A stretch of DNA of 64,000 nt, taken from positions 434,001-498,000 of the forward strand of contig JACKEB010000010.1 of the NCBI GenBank assembly GCA_020633205.1. The letters run 5' to 3'. Origin of the DNA: Polyangiaceae bacterium. GTDB taxonomy: Bacteria > Myxococcota_A > Polyangia > Polyangiales > Polyangiaceae. Positions 54,983 to 63,756 of this stretch are shown here, piece after piece (position 1 is the stretch's first letter; every line of letters begins with the position of its first letter). Under the pieces are notes generated by a model. That model did no database searches, was not told the origin of the DNA, and worked only from the letters and a program-made list of their open reading frames with translations. Position numbers and translations under genes: made by a program.

Positions 54983-55784
54983 CGGATGCATTCCTCCGCC
55001 GCGCCGTTCCAGCGCAGCCGAATCGAGACTCATGGGTCTCCGTGTGGATCCGGGACTTCTCACCTATTGCGAACATCAACTGCGTGGCCTGAAGTCGCCA
55101 ACCCAGGCCTTCGCCCGCATAGTCTTCGGGGGCTCCGAATGCTGACACCGGGACTCCTGGAGGAGACCACAGCGGCTCAGAGCCCGGACGAAGCCGGGGA
55201 GAGGGTGACTGACTGGCGACTGTTGAGCGTGAGTCCGAGCGCGGCGCATGTGACGCTCGCGACTCGGGACTTCCAATCCAGGCTAACGCTGAATTGATGA
55301 GTTCGACGACTGCTTGCTCTGCCCCTCCGTCATCGGCCGCCGCCTGCCACGCCACGAGTCGCGCGGGCTGAACGCCGCGGGACGTTTCCGTAGGGTTCGC
55401 CGTGAGCGGGCGAAGCCAGACGGGTGGCAGTGACTCAAGCATGGGAGCGAGGACGCGAGAGCGCAGAAGCAGAGGTGTGAAAATTCCCGTAGAGGGCCTT
55501 GTCGGGAGCGATTTGTTTCATGCTCCGAGTCGTGGCGGCGCAGCGTAGGAGGCGCGGGAGGCGCTCCCTCGAGTTGCAGCCCGAGTGGACGACAGAGTCC
55601 TTCTGTGGAGCGAGCTAGCACAGCCACCCGCCCGCTGCGCTCACAAAGCGTGCCCATCGCGCTCCAAAAACGACCCGGAGTGCAATGGGTTCAATGTTTT
55701 TAGATACTTAGCGGCGAGGCGTTGGGATGCGTTGGCGCCTCGAGGAACGACCCGGAGTGTTCGGGTCGATGCTAAACTCGAGGC
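54983..55784. other. Intergenic region with dispersed motif copies
   Basis: About 800 bp separate the divergent HARE-HTH gene and the 55785 gene. No frame on either strand looks like a conserved protein. It holds two copies of the CACTCCGGGTCG motif (see separate entry) near its right end. Sequence around 55270-55560 resembles decayed coding or spacer DNA with no recognisable domain. Confidence 0.5.
55669..55768 (-). repeat. Two CACTCCGGGTCG motif copies before the 55785 gene
   Basis: Copies at 55669-55682 and 55746-55759 (plus-strand AACGACCCGGAGTG), 77 bp apart. The second is part of a perfect inverted repeat CGACCCG-GAGTGTT-CGGGTCG (55748-55768) that ends 16 bp before the GTG start. Confidence 0.8.
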
Positions 55785-56216
55785 GTGAGCGCTGCGTCGA
55801 CGCCTGAACCTGACGAGCACGAAGTGCTCTTTCAGGAGCTGGTGGGCGTCGCCCGGTCTCTCGGCCTGGAGGTTCGCAGCGAGCGGTTCCAGAACAGCGG
55901 GCCGGTCTCCGGTGCGCTCTGCCGGCTCCGCGGGAAGCAGATCATCCTGCTCGACCAGAGCGCCCCGAGCTACGAGCGAGCCCACACGGTCGCGGCAGTG
56001 TTGAGTCGCTACGCCGACGCGCCGCTCGCACTCGGCAGTGCCGCCTGGCGCCTGGTTCGCAAGGCTGGCCGTGAGCGGAAAGCCGGCGAGGTTCGCGTCC
56101 CAGTGATCGAGTTCATGCAGCCCCCGATCCCGCGCAAGCGCGGCAAGCCGGGCATCCGTGCCTGCTCGTCAGGCATCGAACCACCGAAGTCGCGGAAGAC
56201 GCGGCCCCGACGCTGA
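55785..56216 (+). CDS. Small conserved-looking protein of unknown function
   Basis: 143 residues from a GTG with GAGG just upstream. The first ~85 residues (DEHEVLFQELVGVARSLGLEVRSERFQNSG, CRLRGKQIILLDQSAPSYERAHTVAAVLSRY) look like a compact alpha/beta domain that I have seen only as hypothetical in myxobacteria-like proteins. The C-terminus is basic and Pro-rich. murB follows 22 bp later, so they may share a transcript. Confidence 0.65.
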   Translation: MSAASTPEPDEHEVLFQELVGVARSLGLEVRSERFQNSGPVSGALCRLRGKQIILLDQSAPSYERAHTVAAVLSRYADAPLALGSAAWRLVRKAGRERKAGEVRVPVIEFMQPPIPRKRGKPGIRACSSGIEPPKSRKTRPRR

Positions 56217-56238
56217 CACCTCATGTTACGAGCGGCAG

Positions 56239-57318
56239 GTGACTGAAACCCTTGCACGCAGCACCACGCTCGGCGTCGGCGGCCGGCCACTGCGCTCGGT
56301 CCGCGTGTCCAGCGATCACGAGCTCGAGCTAGCGGTGGCGGAAGCACAGCGCGCAGGTCTTCCGGTGTTGGTGCTCGGCGGAGGCAGCAACTTGGTCGTC
56401 GCAGACGACCAGATCAACGGCTGCGTGGTCGAGATGCGGATCCAAGGTTTGACCTTTGGCTCCTCCCCCCCAAACCTCCAGTCCCCTACGGAAACAGTCA
56501 TCGTGGGAGCAGGCGAAGTTTGGGATGACTTTGTGGCGGCGGCCTGCGCGCGAGATCTATCGGGAGTGGAGTGTTTGAGCGGCATCCCGGGCTCCGTGGG
56601 AGCCACTCCGATCCAGAACGTCGGCGCGTATGGTCAGGAGGTGGCGGACACCATCAAGTGGGTTGAGGCGTTCGATTTGCAAAGCAGCCGCTTCGAGCAG
56701 ATCCCGGCAAGCGCGTGCGAGTTTGCCTACAGATCCAGTCGCTTCAAGCACCGCGAGGCGGGGCGTTGGGTCGTCACCCGTGTCGCTTTCGAGCTGGTGC
56801 GCGGCGGAGCCCCCAAGCTGAGCTATGGCGAGCTCCAGCGCGCTGCGGACAAGCTGCCTGAGCTCACCCTTGCTTCCGTGCGACAACTGGTGATCGAGCT
56901 GCGCCGCGGAAAGAGCATGGTGCTCGACACGAAAGACCCCAACGGGCGGAGCTGCGGCTCGTTCTTCACGAACCCCATCGTTGCTGACGAGCTCGCACTC
57001 AGCATAGCAGACAGGGCCGCAACACTCGGATACGGGAAGCCGCCATCGTTTCCTCAGGGGAATGGCATGAGCAAGCTCTCCGCCGGATGGTTGATCGAAC
57101 GCGCAGGGCTCGCAAAAGGTACGCGCGAGGGCAACGTGGGTCTCTCCACCAAGCATACGCTGGCCATCGTCGCGCATGCTGACGCGAGCGCCGCCGAAGT
57201 CGTGCGGTTTGCCTGGCGAGTACGCGAGACGGTCGAAGCCTTCTGGGGCGTGCGTCTCGTCCCAGAGCCCGTCTTTTGGGGGTTTGGCACGCTGGAAGAC
57301 GGTCTCCCCCAGCGCTAG
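56239..57318 (+). CDS. murB: UDP-N-acetylenolpyruvoylglucosamine reductase
   Basis: 359 residues from the GTG at 56239; the open frame extends upstream. FAD-binding motifs TTLGVGG, VLGGGSNLVVADD and the GIPGSVGATPIQNVGAYGQEV block are intact, as is the catalytic Ser region CGSFFTNPIV. The YRSSRFKHREAGRWVVTRV segment makes it an E. coli-like type I MurB. It reduces UDP-GlcNAc-enolpyruvate in peptidoglycan synthesis. Other mur genes are not adjacent. Confidence 0.95.
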   Translation: MTETLARSTTLGVGGRPLRSVRVSSDHELELAVAEAQRAGLPVLVLGGGSNLVVADDQINGCVVEMRIQGLTFGSSPPNLQSPTETVIVGAGEVWDDFVAAACARDLSGVECLSGIPGSVGATPIQNVGAYGQEVADTIKWVEAFDLQSSRFEQIPASACEFAYRSSRFKHREAGRWVVTRVAFELVRGGAPKLSYGELQRAADKLPELTLASVRQLVIELRRGKSMVLDTKDPNGRSCGSFFTNPIVADELALSIADRAATLGYGKPPSFPQGNGMSKLSAGWLIERAGLAKGTREGNVGLSTKHTLAIVAHADASAAEVVRFAWRVRETVEAFWGVRLVPEPVFWGFGTLEDGLPQR

Positions 57319-57333
57319 GTCAGCCGCCGACGG

Positions 57334-60027
57334 TCAGGGCGCGGTGGTTTGCTCGACCACGCTGTAGAGGCTCTCGATCGCGGCGCCGAGCTGGGTGACG
57401 TCGGTTCCCCCAGCCTGAGCCATATCGGGACGTCCGCCTCCAGAACCACCGACCTTCTCGGCGACGCTCTTGATCAGATTTCCCGCCTGGAAACGTGATG
57501 TGAGGCTCTTGGACACGGTGAGCACGAGCTGCGCCTTGCCTTCAGCCGCGCTGCCCACGAGCACCACGCTGTCGCCCAAGCGGTCACGCAGCTTCTCTGC
57601 GAGCTCGCGGAGCGCACCGCGATCGGTGATCTCCGTCTGAACGCTGAGCACCTTGGCGCCCCCGACGTCGCGCGCGCTGGCCAACAGGGCATCCATCCCG
57701 CCCGAGCCGCCGCCCTCCATCAGCTTGCGTTGCAGCTCCTCGATCTTCTTCTCGAGCTGCTTGTCGTGAGCCAAGATGCGCTCGATCTTCTCAGCGAGAT
57801 CGCCGCCACCGCTCTTCGCGACCTTCGCCGCACGGCTGAGCTGATCCTCTAGGGCACGCACGTGAGCGACCGCGTTCATGCCGGTCGCGGCTTCGATACG
57901 TCGAACGCCCGCGGCGACACCCGACTCGCTGAGGATCTTGAAGAGCCCGATGTCGCCGGTGTTCTTCGCGTGAGTGCCGCCACAGAGTTCGAGGCTGTCA
58001 GCAATGCTGAGCAAGCGCACGGTGTCCCCGTACTTCTCCTCGAAGATCATCATGGCGCCGCGCTCCTTCGCCTGCTCCATGCTGAGCACTTCGGTCTGAA
58101 TCGGGGCGCTCCACTGTACGCGCTCGTTCACGATGTCTTCGATCTCGCGGATCTGTTCCAGCGTGAGGGGTTCGCCGTGAGTGAAATCGAAGCGCAGTCG
58201 ATCCGGGCCAACTAGTGAACCCTTCTGCTGCGCATGCTCCCCGAGCACCCGGCGCAGAGCGAGATGCAAGAGGTGGGTCGCGGAGTGATTTTTCCGCGTG
58301 GCATCTCGCTTGGCGCTATCAACCTTCAGCTCGAACTCTGAGCCGACCGCAAGCGCACCCTGCTCGAGGGTACCCTTGTGAACAACCAGGCCGGTCATCG
58401 GACGCTGTGTGTCGTGAACCTCGAAACGCATGCCGTCGGCGACGATGACTCCGCTGTCTCCCGCCTGACCGCCGCTCTCCGCATAGAAGGGTGTGCTTGC
58501 GAAGACGAGCTCCACACCCTCGAGCGCGCTGCCGTCCAGCTGATCGAACAGCGCGCCATCCTTGAGGATCGCCAGCAGCTTGGAGCGCTCTTCGCTGCGC
58601 TCGTAGCCGATGAAGCGCACGCCGCCTTCAGGCAACTTGGCGGTCGCGTCTCGGTAGACGTCGGTGATGGCCTTTTCTTGGCCGGCCCACTGGCTCTGCT
58701 CTTTGGCTTTCTGCAGGGCCGTCTCATAGCCGTCCTTGTCGACCTCGTAGCCGCGCTCTGCGCAGATCACCTCGGTCAAATCCAGAGGGAAACCGAAGGT
58801 GTCGTAGAGCTTGAAGGCATCGTCTCCAGCGAGTGTCTTCTGCTGGGCGTCATCCATCGCGGAGAAGCGTTCGTCCAAGAGACCCAAGCCACGCTGAATG
58901 GTGCGACGGAAGCGCACCTCTTCTTGCTCGGCAACGCTCGCGATCAAGTCACGCCGTTCGTTGAGTTGCGGGTACTGCTCCCCCATCAGTTCGGCGACTT
59001 TGAGGGCTACCTTGTGCAGGAACGGCTGCTCGATCCCGAGACGATGACCGTGACGAATCGCGCGCCGCATCACGCGTCGCAACACGTATGGGCGCCCGTC
59101 ACGATCAGGAAGGATCCCTTCGGAAATGAGGAACGCCGTCAAGCGGGAATGATCCGCGATGACCCGCATGCTGACGTCATCCGGCGCCATGGTGTGGCCG
59201 TAGGGCTTGCTAGAGATCTCCGCTGCGCACTCCACCAGCTCACGCAGCAGATCGATGTCGTAGTTGTTCGTCTTGCCCTGGATCACGCAGGCGAGACGCT
59301 CGAGACCCGCACCAGTGTCGATGCTTGGCTTCGGAAGAGGCTGCAAATCAGCGTCTTTGGAGGTGCGATCGTACTGCATGAACACGAGGTTCCACAGCTC
59401 CATCCAGCCGACGCCTTCGGGAGTTTGCTCGTCGCCGAAGCTGCCGAAGTCGATGTCTCCGCTGCCACCTTGGTAGATGTGAATCTCGCTCGACGGACCG
59501 CAGGGCCCGGTGTCTCCCGCCTGCCAGAAGTTGTCTGCTTTACCCAGTCCGATGATGCGGTCGTCACCGAAGCCGGTGAGTTTCTTCCAAAGGTCGCGCG
59601 CTTCCGTATCCGCAGGGATCCCGTCTTCACCACCAAAGTAGGTGCAGACGAGGCGATCCTTCGGCAGCCCGAGAGTCCCCGTGAGGAAGTCCCAGGCGTA
59701 CACGATGGCTTCTTCCTTGAAGTAGTCGCCAAAGCTGAAGTTCCCGAGCATCTCGAAGAACGTGTGGTGCCGCGGCGATGGGCCCACAGCCTCCAGGTCG
59801 TTGTGCTTGCCGCTGATGCGGATGCACTTCTGCGCGGTCGTAGCGCGGGCGTAGTCGCGCGTCTCTTTGCCAGTGAAGAGGTCCTTGAACTGCACCATGC
59901 CCGCGTTGGCGAACATCAAGGACGGGTCGTTCGGCGGCACGAGAGGGCCGCTCTCGACCACGCGATGCTCCCGTGCGGCGAAGAAGTCCAAAAACGCGCT
60001 TCGGATGTCGCTGGCTGTCTGAGACAT
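57334..60027 (-). CDS. alaS: Alanyl-tRNA synthetase
   Basis: 897 residues, full length. Class II catalytic domain (FANAGMVQFKDLFTGKE, HHTFFEMLGNFSFGDYFKEEAI), editing domain with HSATHLLH and the CGGTHAKNTGDIG zinc/editing motif, and the C-Ala domain with a coiled coil and GGSGGGRPDMAQAGG. It charges tRNA-Ala and clears Ser/Gly mischarging. It is convergent with murB and followed upstream by four copies of the CACTCCGGGTCG motif. Confidence 0.97.
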   Translation of the reverse strand: MSQTASDIRSAFLDFFAAREHRVVESGPLVPPNDPSLMFANAGMVQFKDLFTGKETRDYARATTAQKCIRISGKHNDLEAVGPSPRHHTFFEMLGNFSFGDYFKEEAIVYAWDFLTGTLGLPKDRLVCTYFGGEDGIPADTEARDLWKKLTGFGDDRIIGLGKADNFWQAGDTGPCGPSSEIHIYQGGSGDIDFGSFGDEQTPEGVGWMELWNLVFMQYDRTSKDADLQPLPKPSIDTGAGLERLACVIQGKTNNYDIDLLRELVECAAEISSKPYGHTMAPDDVSMRVIADHSRLTAFLISEGILPDRDGRPYVLRRVMRRAIRHGHRLGIEQPFLHKVALKVAELMGEQYPQLNERRDLIASVAEQEEVRFRRTIQRGLGLLDERFSAMDDAQQKTLAGDDAFKLYDTFGFPLDLTEVICAERGYEVDKDGYETALQKAKEQSQWAGQEKAITDVYRDATAKLPEGGVRFIGYERSEERSKLLAILKDGALFDQLDGSALEGVELVFASTPFYAESGGQAGDSGVIVADGMRFEVHDTQRPMTGLVVHKGTLEQGALAVGSEFELKVDSAKRDATRKNHSATHLLHLALRRVLGEHAQQKGSLVGPDRLRFDFTHGEPLTLEQIREIEDIVNERVQWSAPIQTEVLSMEQAKERGAMMIFEEKYGDTVRLLSIADSLELCGGTHAKNTGDIGLFKILSESGVAAGVRRIEAATGMNAVAHVRALEDQLSRAAKVAKSGGGDLAEKIERILAHDKQLEKKIEELQRKLMEGGGSGGMDALLASARDVGGAKVLSVQTEITDRGALRELAEKLRDRLGDSVVLVGSAAEGKAQLVLTVSKSLTSRFQAGNLIKSVAEKVGGSGGGRPDMAQAGGTDVTQLGAAIESLYSVVEQTTAP

Positions 60028-60068
60028 GGGCCGGCTTCTCTAGCACGCCGCGCCGCCCCCAAGCACTA

Positions 60069-60243
60069 CACTCCGGGTCCATTCGCAGCGGGCGATCTAT
60101 GCGGAGATTTGGCGCTCGATCCACCGGGCCCGAGTACCGACCGCACACTCCGGGTGGTTTTTCGGTTGGCACACGCCGCCGGCCGCCGCCCACAGCCACA
60201 CCGCGGCGCACACTCCGGGTCGTTCCCAATGCACTCCGGGTCG
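60069..60243 (+). repeat. Four CACTCCGGGTCG motif copies before alaS
   Basis: Copies at 60069-60080 (last base C), 60146-60157 (GTGG end), 60211-60222 and 60232-60243; the last two are exact. They occupy the 257-bp gap between alaS and the lipoprotein gene. The first two are 77 bp apart, the same spacing as the pair at 55.7 kb. Confidence 0.85.
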
Positions 60244-60284
60244 TTCCTCGCGCGTCGTTGATCGCGAGGGAGTGGGGATGCGCG

Positions 60285-61058
60285 CTAGAGAGCCCAGTCC
60301 TCGATGCAGTGTCCGCCGGTACAAGTCGTGTTGGCCGGACAATCACTCTGCATGGTGCAGTCCTGGCGCGCGCAACGGTTGGTGGCACCACAGGTGAACA
60401 TCGGGAGGGGGCACATGCCACCAGAACAGGCCATGATCAGGCAGCGACCGGTGCCGGTCGCGCACTCCATCCCCCACGGACAATCGTCCGTGGTTGAACA
60501 CTCGATGATGCAACCGATGCCTGGCTCGTTCACCGAACCGGGTGGACAGCCACCGCCCTGACACTGCCCGCCGGGCACCGTGTGGCTGCAAATGTTGCCG
60601 GGACAGTCCGCGTCGTTCGTGCACTGGCCCTTCGGCCGCGTCCCAGGATCGAAGCCACCCGTTCCTCCGGCGGACGTTCCGCCAGCTCCGCCAGTAGTGG
60701 CGCCCGAGGTTCCACCCGTAGCCGCACCGGAGCTTCCGCCGGAAGCCGCGCCAGAGGTTCCACCCGCGGCCGCACCAGAAGTCCCTCCCGCGGCTGCGCC
60801 TGCCATTCCGCCCGTGGACGCGCCAGCGCTTCCACCGGTAGTTGAGCCGGAACTTCCGCCTACACCAGCAGCGCCGGTCCCGCCGCTTCCGGCGGCCGAC
60901 CCTCCGCTTCCACCGGCTCCAGCACCACCGCTCCCTGCGCTTCCCCCGCTCGCGCCGACGCCTCCGGTTGCTCCAGAACCACCGCCAGGCGAGTCGCTCT
61001 CTGAGCACCCAACGGAGAGCAACAACAACGGGATCATCCAGGTCAGCGCACGGGTCAT
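60285..61058 (-). CDS. Lipoprotein with Gly/Ala/Thr linker and Cys-rich C-terminal domain
   Basis: 257 residues; lipobox LLSVGC (Cys 18). A ~110-residue linker of GGSGG and TGGSSGA/AAGGTSGA units follows. The last ~115 residues contain ~18 Cys in short blocks (CTNDADCPGNICSH, GCIIECSTTDDCPWGMECATGTGRC, CTMQSDCPANTTCTGGHC), a common surface-lipoprotein type here. Unknown function. Confidence 0.75.
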   Translation of the reverse strand: MTRALTWMIPLLLLSVGCSESDSPGGGSGATGGVGASGGSAGSGGAGAGGSGGSAAGSGGTGAAGVGGSSGSTTGGSAGASTGGMAGAAAGGTSGAAAGGTSGAASGGSSGAATGGTSGATTGGAGGTSAGGTGGFDPGTRPKGQCTNDADCPGNICSHTVPGGQCQGGGCPPGSVNEPGIGCIIECSTTDDCPWGMECATGTGRCLIMACSGGMCPLPMFTCGATNRCARQDCTMQSDCPANTTCTGGHCIEDWAL

Positions 61059-61162
61059 AGGAGTCTCTCTTCTTGGTAGGACCGCCGGGGCGGAGGGCGG
61101 CTCCTACCCGCTCCTACATCGTCCGTCAATGGCGCAAGCCCTGGATATCTGGCCCCTTGATG

Positions 61163-61229
61163 CACTCCGGGTCGATCTCGCCGGGTTCGCAACCTACCGA
61201 ACTTAGAGTCCTTTTTACACTCCGGGTCG
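61163..61229 (+). repeat. Two CACTCCGGGTCG motif copies before the 61250 gene
   Basis: Exact copies at 61163-61174 and 61218-61229, 55 bp apart, in the gap between divergent genes; the second ends 20 bp before the ATG, just upstream of the GGAGG ribosome site. Confidence 0.85.
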
Positions 61230-61249
61230 GTTTTCGCTAAGGTGGAGGG

Positions 61250-63721
61250 ATGGCGGATGTCGTCGCAGCCTACCTGGATGAGCAGGAGCTCGGACGTCCC
61301 CTCGCCCGCGTCGAACTCAAGGGCAAGCTCGCACCAAACCAGTCGGCGAAGCGCGTGGTCCTGTGCAGGACCACCAAAGGTCTCTGGCTTGTGGCCGCCA
61401 GCTCGCGCAAGGACGGTCGCTACCTCGACGTTCTCGCTCGTAGCGCGCTCAGCTACCGCGTGGGTCGCGTCGCCGATTACCTCGACCTCGGCGGCCTGGC
61501 GTTCCGGATCCCAGCGGGGCGAGGTGCGGAAGCCCGCGAGCAGATAAGACTCGCCCGCCTGACCCGCGATGCCAACGACGCGCCACCAGCCCAGCTCGAC
61601 TTCACCGCGGGGGAGCTGGTTCCTAGCGTGAACGAGGAGGAGCGCCTCGCGCTCCAGAGTCGCCTCGAACCACAGGAACTCCTCCTTGCGTGGCTCCCCA
61701 CGGCAACGAACATCGCGATTCGCTCCCCCGTGCTCGAAGATGCCGAAGGCACTGCCCACTTCCTGCTCACGGATCAACGTGCCGCGTTGATCGCGATTTC
61801 GAGCGTTGGCGACATCAAGCTTGAGAACGTCGAGCGTGGTCGGCTGGAGATCCTGGAGAAAGGCCGCGAGCTAACGCTCCGGTCGGCGCACAACGAGTGG
61901 AAGATCGCCAACTCACACAAGCGCCACTACGCAGCCCTGGAGCGCGCATTCCAAACCATCGGAGATCAACGCATCCTCCGCGTCGCTCAAGCTGAATGGG
62001 AGCTCTCGAATCGCTCGAGTGCGCCTCGCAGCGAGCGACTGCTCCGTCACCTCAAAAAAGAGGGCACACACACCAACAGGCTCGAGGCGAGCGTAGCCCT
62101 GGGGTTTCTCGAACTCGCGCGAGATCGACCGTTCGAGGTCCAAGACCTGGCAACCAGCCTCACCGCGGCGCCCGCTGAGTTCGAAGTTGCCGCGAGGATT
62201 TGGCGAGGTTGGGAGTTCAACGTGGAGAGCGCTCGAGCGCTTCTCGCTCAGCTCGATCGGTCGCAAGATCGACTCGCTCCGTGGGCGCTCGCGCTGCACC
62301 GGGAGGTACATCGGAGCGTGCTCAAGGCCCACAAGGCTCGTGACGACCAGGACCAACCAGCGCTAGCTGACGTCGAGCTCGCTCAGCACTTGCTAGACGC
62401 TGGCGAGGGGCGGGAGGCCGAAGCGCTCCTCAGTGCGCGCCTCGAGCGCCTGCCGAGCGAGGAGCTTGACGACCTGCTCCCCGCGCCAGATGCCGATCTC
62501 ACCCGTGGAGCAGGAGGTCAGACGGTCCACATTCGGCTGTATGAGCTGCTCGCGAGGGCCCGCGAAAATACGCCGGAGGCGGCGGAAGCGATCGCGGAGC
62601 TTGCCCGCCTGCAACCGTTGGTTCCCGCCCGTTTGCGGGCGCTTTCCGCAAGCGCCGGCGCGTCTCTCGCGGCACGTTCGAACGACGCGCTCGAGTGCTT
62701 GGGCCCCGGAGGCCTCGCGCCGGGGGACCGCACGGAAACAGTCGAGGTCCTCGCGCTTCCGAGACACCTGGTCGAGGGCGTACTCCCTCACCCGCTCGCC
62801 CGCACGGGATCCGCGCTTGTCAGCCGTCTCCAATCCTTGCTTGCGCAGGTCGAGGTTCCGGATCTTGGCGTGCTGCGTGACTACTGCGAACGCATTAGCA
62901 GCAAGGAAACCGACGCCTCGCGCGCGCTTCAAGCAGCGTCGACTGCGCTCGGGATCGCTGGGGTAGAAGGCTACATCTCACGGGGCAAGAAGAGCATCGG
63001 AACCCGAGCCTACGAAGGCAGTCCCTCGTTCGTGCTGGTCGGAGGAAGGCATCTCGAAACCGATCCAGCGTTCCGCCTCTCGCCCCTAGAGCTTCGCTTT
63101 GCGCTGGGAGCCGAAGTCGCTCACCTCCGCTACGAGCATACCCGGGTCACCTCCAGCGAACTCTGGGCCGGTGCACTGGACGCTGGCAAGCAGAGTCTGG
63201 ACCTGGCGCTCGGCGTCTTGCCATTTCTGCGCGGCATAGGTGTCGCCGGTCGCATCGGACAGCTAGCGAGGCGCTTCCAAATGGAGGATGTGCAAAAGGT
63301 CATCAGTGGTGCCCGGGCGGTGGATCGACTGCGAACGTCCTACATCACTGGCAAGCCTCCCGCGCCCGAACCAGAGGTGGACACGTCGGTCATCACCGCC
63401 CCCAATGAGGCACTCATTGCCGCGCATCGCGTCATGCAGCTGACTGCCGACCGCGCGGGATTGGTGCTTGCCGGTGACCTTCGAGCGGCTCTAAGGGCGA
63501 TGTTTCTCGTTCGCCCTGATTTCCGCGCAGAATTAAACAGCGTTGAACAACATGGTCTTGCGGACGTTCTAGGCAGGCGGACAGAGGACGGCAGCATGGC
63601 GTATCAGGACCTCGCAGTGCGCATCGCCGCACTGATCACCTTCTATCTCTCCGAAGACTACGCAAGGCTCCGTGGAGCGCTCACGGGACGCAGCAACTTG
63701 GTGCCCCAGCTCACGCAGTAG
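61250..63721 (+). CDS. Large protein with PH-like N-terminal region and degenerate M48-like C-terminal region
   Basis: 823 residues, start with a GGAGG site. About 130-240 (LEPQELLLAWLPTATNIAIRSPVLEDAEGTAHFLLTDQRAALIAIS) resembles bacterial PH/GRAM-like folds. A long helical middle is followed (from ~600) by a region like M48 peptidases: LRFALGAEVAHLRYEHTRV and VMQLTADRAGLVLAGDLRAALRAMFL. The HExxH motif reads AEVAH, so the first zinc His is missing. It is probably inactive as a protease. No membrane segment is obvious. A similar layout seems to recur in myxobacteria; I cannot name the family. Confidence 0.7.
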   Translation: MADVVAAYLDEQELGRPLARVELKGKLAPNQSAKRVVLCRTTKGLWLVAASSRKDGRYLDVLARSALSYRVGRVADYLDLGGLAFRIPAGRGAEAREQIRLARLTRDANDAPPAQLDFTAGELVPSVNEEERLALQSRLEPQELLLAWLPTATNIAIRSPVLEDAEGTAHFLLTDQRAALIAISSVGDIKLENVERGRLEILEKGRELTLRSAHNEWKIANSHKRHYAALERAFQTIGDQRILRVAQAEWELSNRSSAPRSERLLRHLKKEGTHTNRLEASVALGFLELARDRPFEVQDLATSLTAAPAEFEVAARIWRGWEFNVESARALLAQLDRSQDRLAPWALALHREVHRSVLKAHKARDDQDQPALADVELAQHLLDAGEGREAEALLSARLERLPSEELDDLLPAPDADLTRGAGGQTVHIRLYELLARARENTPEAAEAIAELARLQPLVPARLRALSASAGASLAARSNDALECLGPGGLAPGDRTETVEVLALPRHLVEGVLPHPLARTGSALVSRLQSLLAQVEVPDLGVLRDYCERISSKETDASRALQAASTALGIAGVEGYISRGKKSIGTRAYEGSPSFVLVGGRHLETDPAFRLSPLELRFALGAEVAHLRYEHTRVTSSELWAGALDAGKQSLDLALGVLPFLRGIGVAGRIGQLARRFQMEDVQKVISGARAVDRLRTSYITGKPPAPEPEVDTSVITAPNEALIAAHRVMQLTADRAGLVLAGDLRAALRAMFLVRPDFRAELNSVEQHGLADVLGRRTEDGSMAYQDLAVRIAALITFYLSEDYARLRGALTGRSNLVPQLTQ

Positions 63722-63756
63722 CCGTACCGCGCGTTCTCTTTTTTTTGGGGGGAGGT

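Noticed and set aside
54936..55442. Possible minus-strand gene upstream of the HARE-HTH gene
   Set aside because: Pro/Ser/Arg-rich translation, overlaps the start of the HARE-HTH gene, and lacks any known pattern.
58378..60261. 627-codon open frame on the plus strand opposite alaS
   Set aside because: It is the antisense of a complete, well-conserved alaS; high GC content keeps reverse frames open.
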